DNA from: JAFGTE01 sp043800105
Lineage (GTDB): Bacteria; Patescibacteriota; Gracilibacteria; UM-FILTER-43-11
Reading direction: 5' to 3'
NCBI GenBank assembly: GCA_043800105.1
Contig: JAZDNJ010000061.1
Location: 1 to 10,443, forward strand
Length of the DNA stretch: 10,443 bases
The notes beneath the pieces are model-generated. The model ran no database searches. It was not told where the DNA came from and saw only the letters and a program-made list of their open reading frames with translations. This document shows positions 1 through 4,669 of this stretch, piece by piece. A program made the position numbers and the translations under genes. How positions within the stretch are numbered: position 1 is the first letter of the stretch; each line of letters begins with the position of its first letter.

Positions 1-447
1 CTCTGTAGATGAAGTGCAAAGACTGGCGGCATCGTAATCGCACACAAAGGCATAGTATGTAATGGACTCGGGGTCTTCCGCACGGGCCTGGCGGGTCATA
101 GTGGCCTGCGCCCCACTGGCCGTAAGTTCGCTGGTTGCCAATGTGTCGCCAGCACAGGAGCCGGCTGCGTTAGGCTGGGCTTCGATGGAATCAGTTGAAC
201 AGGAGATGGCATAATATCCATTTAGGTTGGCATCAGTTGCCGTTACCGTCCATGTACTATCATTACCCACAACAGTGGGGTTATCGTTATCCGAATCATC
301 GGCAAAACCCACAGTTATAACGGGTACCGTGTTATCGACATCGGTGGTGGTTGGGGTCTGCGCTAAAACGCGCGTGGCCGCAACAACACCAAAAAGACCG
401 ACTGCGAGAGCCAGTACTAAAAACTTTGAAAAGATTTTCTTGTTCAT
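1..447 (-). CDS. Secreted Ig-like surface protein, N-terminal part (runs off left edge)
   Basis: The reading frame opens with ATG at 447 and stays open to base 1, giving 149 codons without a stop. The start MNKKIFSKFLVLALAVGLFG is a classic Sec signal peptide: a lysine-rich n-region, then a hydrophobic core to about residue 24. A plausible signal peptidase I site is V-L-A|Q at residues 27-30. The mature part is rich in Thr, Asp and Ala and begins with a TPTTTDVDNTVP linker. A beta-rich stretch with paired cysteines follows (AISCSTDS, GSCAGD, YAFVCDYD, SLCTSS), suggesting an Ig-like or fibronectin-like fold held by disulfides. I recall this 'YYAISC...YAFVCD' pattern from CPR extracellular proteins but cannot check it here. 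It is probably exported and cell-surface bound or shed. The function is unknown and the C-terminal part lies outside the window. No Shine-Dalgarno sequence precedes the start. Confidence 0.75.
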   Translation of the reverse strand, partial: MNKKIFSKFLVLALAVGLFGVVAATRVLAQTPTTTDVDNTVPVITVGFADDSDNDNPTVVGNDSTWTVTATDANLNGYYAISCSTDSIEAQPNAAGSCAGDTLATSELTASGAQATMTRQARAEDPESITYYAFVCDYDAASLCTSSTE

Positions 448-509
448 TGTTTATTTTTATATTAGGAAATAAATATATAATAAAATAAAAAATTATTTTT
501 ACTAGGTTT

Positions 510-538
510 AGTATATCATGGGCAAAAATGGAAGTAAA
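510..538 (-). promoter_or_regulatory. Candidate sigma-70 promoter of the secreted protein gene
   Basis: Read on the minus strand, a TTTACT -35-like hexamer (538-533) is followed by a 17-base spacer and a TATACT -10-like hexamer (515-510). Transcription would begin near 503, leaving an AT-rich leader of about 55 bases before the ATG at 447. The hexamers match the sigma-70 consensus at four and five of six positions. Chance matches are common in such AT-rich DNA, so this is a moderate call. Confidence 0.4.
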
Positions 539-584
539 GACAATTTATTAAGAATCTGAAAGAAAAATCCGGTTTAAATTGTAA

Positions 585-677
585 TGGCGGAGAGTGAGAG
601 ATTCGAACTCTCGCGGGGACTTGCGCCCCCCTACAGCTTTAGCAAAGCCGCCCCTTCAGCCACTTGGGTAACTCTCC
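585..677 (-). tRNA. tRNA-Ser (anticodon GCU)
   Basis: On the minus strand the sequence folds as a type II tRNA of 93 bases. The acceptor stem GGAGAGT (677-671) pairs with ACTCTCC (595-589). It is followed by discriminator G (588) and an encoded CCA (587-585). The anticodon stem CGGCT/AGCTG closes the loop TTGCTAA, which places anticodon GCT at 643-641 (serine codons AGC/AGU). A long variable arm (GGGG paired with CCCC, about 630-615) is typical of tRNA-Ser. The T arm is GAGAG-TTCGAAT-CTCTC. Discriminator G and the long arm both support serine identity. The gene is intact and its 3' end points towards the secreted protein gene. Confidence 0.95.
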
Positions 678-743
678 ATGGCTGTTCTCAGTGTCAGTAA
701 TGTAACTTAATTGGGGCTTGGTGTCTAGATTTGCTTTTTGATA

Positions 744-772
744 TTGACTAGTGAACAAATGTTTACTAAACT
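744..772 (+). promoter_or_regulatory. Promoter of the DinD-like gene
   Basis: A TTGACT -35 box (744-749, five of six consensus bases) and a TAAACT -10 box (767-772, four of six) are separated by exactly 17 bases. The predicted start of transcription is near 779, giving a short leader of about 24 bases before the ATG at 803. The spacer is filled almost completely by the palindrome described at 749-768, so a bound repressor would block RNA polymerase. Confidence 0.55.
749..768 (+). promoter_or_regulatory. LexA/SOS-box-like palindromic operator
   Basis: The 20-bp sequence TAGTGAACAAATGTTTACTA is an inverted repeat in which 8 of 10 half-site positions pair. Its core GAAC-AAAT-GTTT matches the Gram-positive LexA (DinR) box GAAC-N4-GTTC at seven of eight fixed positions, and the longer B. 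subtilis consensus CGAACRNRYGTTYC (as recalled) at 12 of 14. It lies between the -35 and -10 boxes of a gene whose product resembles E. coli DinD, a classic LexA-regulated protein. The match and the location are seen directly. LexA binding is inferred, because no lexA gene is visible in this window. Confidence 0.5.
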
Positions 773-802
773 GGAAATGTAATTTTTAGAAAACTTTATT
801 AT

Positions 803-1621
803 ATGAACAACCTTATCCTCCCCGAACAAAATAAAATCCGCAAAGCGTGGCATCATGAACAATGGTATTTTTCGGTGATTGATATTGTCGCGGTACTCAC
901 AGAAAGTGACCGACCAAGAAAATATTGGAATGATTTAAAAACAAAACTTATTAAAGAAGGAAGTGAAGTGTCCGAAAAAATCGGACAGTTAAAATTAACT
1001 TCTCCTGACGGAAAAATGAGAGAAACGGATGTTGCGAACATTGAAACTATACTCCGGCTGATTCAATCCATTCCATCGCCCAAGGCAGAACCCCTTAAAT
1101 TGTGGCTTGCCAAAGTGGGTACTGAACGCATCGCTGAAATCCAGAATCCATCGCAGGGAATAGATCGTGCAAGATATCTTTGGAAGGAGCATGGACGAAG
1201 TGAAAAGTGGATTCAGCAGAGGATGATGGGGCAGGAGACGAGAAATAAGCTCACTGATTATTGGAAGGGTCATGGCGTAAAAGAGGGCAATGAATACGCC
1301 ATTCTCACAAATATCATCCATCAGGAATGGACAGAGTTAAGCATAAAAGACCACAAAGCACTTAAAGATCTTAAAAAACAGCACAACCTTCGTGATCACA
1401 TGAACGAAGCGGAACTGATTTTAACGGCTTTGGCGGAACTTTCCACCCGTCAAATTGCCGAAAGCATGGTGACGGAAGGACTTGAGCGGAACAAAATTCC
1501 TGCCAAAAAAGGCGGACAAATCGCGAAAAACGCACGAAGAGAGCTCGAGTCAAAAACAGGAAAGGATATTATTTCCGGTGAGAATTTCTTGCCACCATCA
1601 AACCGAGCCAATCTTCTTTGA
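803..1621 (+). CDS. Bro-N / DinD-like DNA-damage-inducible protein
   Basis: This is a 272-residue protein with two recognisable parts. The N-terminal region (about 8-115; WYFSVIDIVAVLTESDRPRKYW) resembles the Bro-N domain of phage antirepressors. The C-terminal half (about 155-265; EYAILTNIIHQEW, HNLRDHMNEAELILTALAE, KKGGQIAKNARRELESKTGK) resembles the second half of E. coli DinD, which has the LDHM..TELA and VR.TI..LG pattern. E. coli DinD is SOS-induced and reported to inhibit RecA filament activity; any such role here is inferred. The ATG at 803 follows the predicted promoter closely and has no Shine-Dalgarno sequence. Base composition looks more AT-rich than comM or ribD, which would suit an acquired gene. 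Its last 24 bases overlap the end of the convergent ribD. It might instead be called a phage antirepressor or a toN_15-like virulence-associated protein; I prefer DinD-like because of the C-terminal half. Confidence 0.75.
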   Translation: MNNLILPEQNKIRKAWHHEQWYFSVIDIVAVLTESDRPRKYWNDLKTKLIKEGSEVSEKIGQLKLTSPDGKMRETDVANIETILRLIQSIPSPKAEPLKLWLAKVGTERIAEIQNPSQGIDRARYLWKEHGRSEKWIQQRMMGQETRNKLTDYWKGHGVKEGNEYAILTNIIHQEWTELSIKDHKALKDLKKQHNLRDHMNEAELILTALAELSTRQIAESMVTEGLERNKIPAKKGGQIAKNARRELESKTGKDIISGENFLPPSNRANLL

Positions 1622-2488
1622 CCCTTTCAAAACAATCAGTTCATCAATAAGGCCCGCCTTTTTAAGGGAAGCGTACAAAGTGGGGCCGGGTTCGACGAGG
1701 ACAGAGGTGATGCCGCGCGCGGCCAGCTGGCGGAAGAGGGTTCCGAGGGGCGTTCTTTTGGTGATATGCAGGTAATTTTTGTCTTTAAAGACCAGGGCGT
1801 TTTTAGACACGCGTTTCCGGGAGTCCAGAATAACGCGGAGGGGGTCTTTACCTATTATATAGCGAACAGTCAGGCGGGGGTTGTCCGAAATGACGGTGCC
1901 GGAACCCACCATAATGGCTTGGTGCTGAGCACGGAGCTGGTGAGTGAGCCTGTCCTGGGCTCTGGAAGTAAAGTGGACATGTTCGCCATTGTGTCCGGCA
2001 ACAAAACCGTCGGCGGAGGTGGCGATTTTGACGGTGATGTAGGGGCGCTTTTTTGTGACCCAGGTGAAGAAGAATTTGTTTAAATCCTGACACGCTTTGG
2101 CGACAGGGCCAGAGATAAAAGTAACTGCTTTGGATCGTCGTCCTTTTTGAAAGGGATCGCGGGAGCCGCAGATGACACGCGTAATACCCACCGATTTGAT
2201 AAGGTCGAAGCAGGGTGGAGTTTTACCGAAGTGCCGGCAGGGTTCAAGGGTGACGTAGAGGGTGGCGCCGGGGAGGTCGGCTTTGTACCTTACTGATTCG
2301 ATGGCGTTGACTTCGGCGTGCGGATCGCCGAATTTTTGATGCCAGCCCTTGCCAATGATTTTGCCGCCTACCTGGCCGGTAGGCAGGTTTTTTACGATGA
2401 CCGCCCCGACCATGGGATTCGGGGCGACAGTCCGTCCGCCACGGATAGCGAGCTTAAGGGCCTGCGCCATATATTGGTCATTGGTCAT
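1598..2488 (-). CDS. ribD: RibD-like bifunctional riboflavin biosynthesis deaminase/reductase, compact
   Basis: RibD deaminates the GTP-derived pyrimidine and reduces its ribosyl side chain in riboflavin synthesis. Numbering from an upstream in-frame ATG at 2551, the deaminase shows PNPMVGAV (44-51), the zinc/catalytic HAE (78-80) and zinc ligands in PCRHFGKTPPC (104-114). The reductase shows RPYITVKIATSADG (169-182), GSGTVISDNPRLTVR (216-230), VILDS and VEPGPTL. I chose the ATG at 2488 (residue 22 of the long frame) because MTNDQYMAQALKLAIRGG aligns with the usual RibD start and the comM promoter occupies the longer extension; ATGs at 2533, 2551 or 2470 remain possible. Oddities are an insertion NLPTGQVGG encoded by a DNA palindrome, short linkers within and before the reductase, and an end right after LIVLKGSKKIGSV. 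E. coli RibD (367 residues) continues about 40 residues further. No other rib gene is nearby. The deaminase looks active; the reductase is less certain. Confidence 0.8.
   Translation of the reverse strand: MTNDQYMAQALKLAIRGGRTVAPNPMVGAVIVKNLPTGQVGGKIIGKGWHQKFGDPHAEVNAIESVRYKADLPGATLYVTLEPCRHFGKTPPCFDLIKSVGITRVICGSRDPFQKGRRSKAVTFISGPVAKACQDLNKFFFTWVTKKRPYITVKIATSADGFVAGHNGEHVHFTSRAQDRLTHQLRAQHQAIMVGSGTVISDNPRLTVRYIIGKDPLRVILDSRKRVSKNALVFKDKNYLHITKRTPLGTLFRQLAARGITSVLVEPGPTLYASLKKAGLIDELIVLKGSKKIGSV
2363..2387 (-). repeat. In-frame palindromic repeat element within ribD
   Basis: Arms GCCGCCTACC (2363-2372) and GGTAGGCAGG (2378-2387) flank the five bases TGGCC and pair at 8 of 10 positions. On the ribD strand the element encodes the peptide NLPTGQVGG, placed between the conserved strand AVIVK and the residues KIIGKGWH. 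Other RibD proteins have only a short turn there (typically one to three residues, such as DG). The insertion therefore adds about seven residues without breaking the frame. Confidence 0.65.
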
Positions 2489-2495
2489 TGGGTCA
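2474..2495 (-). repeat. 7-bp direct repeats over the preferred ribD start
   Basis: Two exact copies of TTGGTCA (2474-2480, 2481-2487) and a third copy with one extra G (2488-2495) lie in tandem. On the ribD strand they read (C)AATGACC and include the preferred ATG at 2488. They encode MTNDQ. A seven-base slippage would change the frame of any translation starting further upstream. Confidence 0.5.
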
Positions 2496-2511
2496 TTTGG
2501 CAACGAAATAT

Positions 2512-2541
2512 TTGACACCTTATAAAATACCATGATATAAA
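2512..2541 (+). promoter_or_regulatory. Strong sigma-70 promoter of comM
   Basis: A perfect TTGACA -35 box (2512-2517) is followed, after 18 bases, by TATAAA (2536-2541). The TG at 2533-2534 provides an extended -10 (TGATATAAA). Transcription should start near 2548, giving a leader of about 48 bases to the comM ATG at 2596. The promoter lies inside the longest possible ribD frame, which favours the ribD start at 2488. On the opposite strand TGCTATAAA (2577-2569) is another extended -10 and may serve ribD, although no good -35 box accompanies it. Confidence 0.65.
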
Positions 2542-2595
2542 GTCTATCCATATCGGGAACAAAAAGAATTTATAGCATTTAAGTGAACTTATTGT

Positions 2596-4119
2596 ATGTC
2601 GTCAAAAATTTATAGTGTGGAGCTGAGCGGCCTGGATGGCCTGCTGGTGGAGATTGAGGTGGATACGCGAATGAGTATTCCGTCTTTTTCGATTGTGGGT
2701 TTGCCGGACGCGGCAGTGATGGAAGCCAGGGAGCGGGTGATGAGCGCCGTCAAGAACGCGGGTTTCCCTCTGCCGCGGGGACGGATTGTGGTGAATCTGG
2801 CGCCGGCGGATTTAAAGAAGGTGGGGCCGCGCTATGATTTGCCGATAGCCCTGGGCCTGATCGCCTTTTCGAAACTGATTCCTGAAACGGGCTTTAGTGA
2901 CACGGTGTTTTTGGGCGAACTTGCGCTTGACGGTAAGGTGCGGCCCATTACCGGAATACTGGTCAGCGCGGAGTTTGCCAGAAGGCGGGGTTTCAGGCGT
3001 ATTGTGGTGCCAAAAGAAAACGCGCGGGAGGCGGCCATAATAAAAGGTATTGAGATTATTCCGGTGGGCCACCTGAAGGAGGCTATTTTGTTTCTGAACA
3101 AACAGCTTTGCGCTTTGCCGATTTCGCCAAAACTTATTGAGACGGACCCCACGGCGACAGTGGATATGTCGATGATCAAAGGGCAGGCGCAGGCCAAGCG
3201 GGCGCTGGAGATAGCGGCGGCGGGCGGCCATAATGTTTTGATGAGGGGGGCGCCCGGCGCCGGCAAGACACTGATGGCCAGAGCCCTGCAGGGAATTCTG
3301 CCGGACATGACACAGGATGAGATGCTGGAAGTTACCCGCATTTATTCGGTAGCCGGACAACTGCCCAAACAGCAATCACTTGTCGCAGTCCGGCCGTTCA
3401 GGGTTATCCATCACACTGCTTCGGCGGTGAGTATCGTGGGTGGTGGTTCGGTACCGACACCCGGAGAGATAACTCTGGCCCACCGGGGAGTTCTGTTTCT
3501 TGATGAAGTGGCTGAGTTCCCCCAGCAGGTGATTGACGTGCTCAGGCAGCCCATTGAGGACGGTTATATTACAGTCAGCAGGGCCAAGGCGACGGTGACC
3601 TATCCCGCGAAATTCAGTCTGGTGGCCGCCATGAACCCCTGCCCATGCGGGTATTTTGGGGTGGAACAGCAGAAGGGCCGGTGTAATTGTCTGAAATGGC
3701 GGATTAAGAATTATCACCAACGGCTGTCGGGGCCTTTTCTGGACCGGATAGATATTCATTTAGATGTTCAGCCCGTTAAACATTCCGCCCTGCTGAGAAG
3801 CGTAAGCCAGGCGGAAACATCGGCCCAGGTGCGCGAGCGGGTCAATAAAGCCTATCAGAAACAGATCAGACGTTTTAATGGCCATAAAATTACCCGTAAT
3901 TCCGAAATGAACACAGCTCAGATTGAAAAATTCTGCGTTCTTGACACTGAGAGTAAAAATCTGCTTCATACGGCCATCGGTCAGATGAACTTTTCCGCCC
4001 GCGCTTATTACAGAGCCATTAAAATGGCCCGCACGATTGCCGATCTTGATAATCAGGACAATATCCATCCAAGACATGTGTCGGAAGCCCTGCGTTATTT
4101 GTACCAAAAAAAACTCTGA
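2596..4119 (+). CDS. comM: ComM/YifB-family Mg-chelatase-like AAA+ ATPase
   Basis: This 507-residue protein has the full usual length of the YifB/ComM family. In Vibrio, ComM is a ring-forming helicase that drives branch migration as incoming DNA is integrated during natural transformation. The N-terminal ChlI-like domain (about 1-165) has GLPDAAVMEARERV and VNLAPADLKK. The AAA+ core has Walker A GAPGAGKT (218-225), Walker B VLFLDE (299-304), a sensor-1-like MNPCPCGYFG (346-355) and LSGPFLDRIDIHLDV (377-391) with its conserved Arg. Cysteines 349, 351, 363 and 365 form a CPC...CNC cluster typical of the family and could bind zinc. The C-terminal domain (about 405-507) contains NFSARAYYRAIKMARTIADL, the normal Mg-chelatase C-terminal signature. 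Start and end both match the family, and nothing looks broken. It is transcribed from its own promoter, divergent from ribD. The competence role is inferred from the family and from pilD nearby. Confidence 0.95.
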   Translation: MSSKIYSVELSGLDGLLVEIEVDTRMSIPSFSIVGLPDAAVMEARERVMSAVKNAGFPLPRGRIVVNLAPADLKKVGPRYDLPIALGLIAFSKLIPETGFSDTVFLGELALDGKVRPITGILVSAEFARRRGFRRIVVPKENAREAAIIKGIEIIPVGHLKEAILFLNKQLCALPISPKLIETDPTATVDMSMIKGQAQAKRALEIAAAGGHNVLMRGAPGAGKTLMARALQGILPDMTQDEMLEVTRIYSVAGQLPKQQSLVAVRPFRVIHHTASAVSIVGGGSVPTPGEITLAHRGVLFLDEVAEFPQQVIDVLRQPIEDGYITVSRAKATVTYPAKFSLVAAMNPCPCGYFGVEQQKGRCNCLKWRIKNYHQRLSGPFLDRIDIHLDVQPVKHSALLRSVSQAETSAQVRERVNKAYQKQIRRFNGHKITRNSEMNTAQIEKFCVLDTESKNLLHTAIGQMNFSARAYYRAIKMARTIADLDNQDNIHPRHVSEALRYLYQKKL

Positions 4120-4206
4120 AGAATTTTTTGGATCGTTTCTTTTTTAGACACTCTTTTAAATGATCTTACCCCACCCTTATTTATTTCTACTAACATTGCT
4201 CTACCC

Positions 4207-4239
4207 ATGTTCCAACAATGTCCGGACAATGTTCCAACA
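4207..4239 (+). repeat. Three 11-bp palindromic units, likely RHH operator
   Basis: Three head-to-tail 11-bp units, ATGTTCCAACA (4207-4217), ATGTCCGGACA (4218-4228) and ATGTTCCAACA (4229-4239), are followed by a decayed fourth, ATGTCGTTCAA, which contains the start codon at 4240. Each unit holds its own 10-bp inverted repeat (TGTT..AACA or TGTC..GACA). The 11-bp period places all units on one face of the helix. Ribbon-helix-helix proteins often bind such arrays cooperatively, and the gene that follows encodes one. The repeats are seen directly; the operator function is inferred. Translated from 4207, the same bases would add 11 residues. Confidence 0.6.
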
Positions 4240-4527
4240 ATGTCGTTCAAAACAATATCCATCACCCTCCCCGGAAAAATGATTCAGGAAATTGACGCAA
4301 TGCTCCTTGAGAAAAATTTTGCTTCCCGAAGTGATTTTTTTAGGCATCTCGTGCGGATGTGGCAACTGGAGACGGAGCAAAAAACCGCGAAGCAGGAGAT
4401 GAAAGATGAAGTGAAAGATGTAATCTCAAAATCCTCCGAAAATGAGTTCGCGGGGGTGGATCTTGAATTCGGGATCCCTGAGGACGTTATAAAGAAGCTG
4501 GAAGAAAAGGCGAAATTATTAAACTAA
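4240..4527 (+). CDS. Ribbon-helix-helix (CopG/Arc-type) DNA-binding regulator
   Basis: This is a 95-residue protein if the ATG at 4240 is used; an in-frame ATG at 4207 would add MFQQCPDNVPT. I prefer 4240 because the RHH fold begins at SFKTISITLPGKM and the upstream bases form a palindromic array. The beta strand KTISITLP is followed by helix A (MIQEIDAMLLEKN), the typical turn and helix B (SRSDFFRHLVRMWQ), as in CopG-like repressors and antitoxins. A charged coiled-coil-like stretch follows (ETEQKTAKQEMKDEVKDV), then a tail IPEDVIKKLEEKAKLLN. RHH proteins bind DNA as dimers through the strand. No toxin gene adjoins it: comM lies upstream and RNase J downstream. It is therefore more likely a lone, self-regulated transcription factor than an antitoxin. 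Its targets are unknown. Confidence 0.75.
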   Translation: MSFKTISITLPGKMIQEIDAMLLEKNFASRSDFFRHLVRMWQLETEQKTAKQEMKDEVKDVISKSSENEFAGVDLEFGIPEDVIKKLEEKAKLLN

Positions 4528-4576
4528 AAATCTGTTTTGTTTAAGCCATTTTTTAGATATAGGGTAGATTCTTTTA

Positions 4577-4605
4577 TTGCTATTTTTTCTTATAAATGCT
4601 ATAAT
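4577..4605 (+). promoter_or_regulatory. Promoter of the RNase J-pilD operon
   Basis: A perfect TATAAT -10 box (4600-4605) is preceded by TG at 4597-4598, forming an extended -10 (TGCTATAAT). Exactly 17 bases upstream lies TTGCTA (4577-4582), which matches the -35 consensus at four of six positions. The start of transcription would be near 4612, leaving a leader of about 58 bases before the ATG at 4670. This is the clearest feature of the 142-base gap between the RHH gene and RNase J. Confidence 0.7.
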
Positions 4606-4669
4606 GAGTTAAAGTCCGACAAGATCCCAAAAGATAAGTTGCACTCAAAATAGAATTTAATAAAATAAT

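Noticed and set aside
585..802. tRNA-Ser as the integration site of the DinD-like gene
   Set aside because: The tRNA 3' end, the usual target, points away from the gene. No copy of its 3' segment was found elsewhere in the window and there is no integrase.
2812..3375. Long antisense open frame within comM
   Set aside because: It lies entirely opposite conserved ComM motifs, shows no protein family features, and is expected by chance in this GC-richer gene.
1619..4119. Recoded TGA (glycine), as in Gracilibacteria/SR1
   Set aside because: TGA ends the DinD-like, ribD and comM genes. ComM stops exactly where its family normally does, and no in-frame TGA interrupts a gene.
4106..4129. Terminator after comM
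   Set aside because: Runs of A (4106-4112) and T (4124-4129) could pair around the stop codon, but the stem has no G-C pairs and would be very weak.
4207..4250. 11-bp repeats as a CRISPR array
   Set aside because: The units are too short, directly adjacent without spacers, and each is itself palindromic. They fit an operator.
4207..4527. RHH gene as the antitoxin half of a toxin-antitoxin pair
   Set aside because: No small toxin-like gene lies on either side: comM ends 87 bases upstream, and RNase J, a full-length housekeeping enzyme, begins 142 bases downstream.
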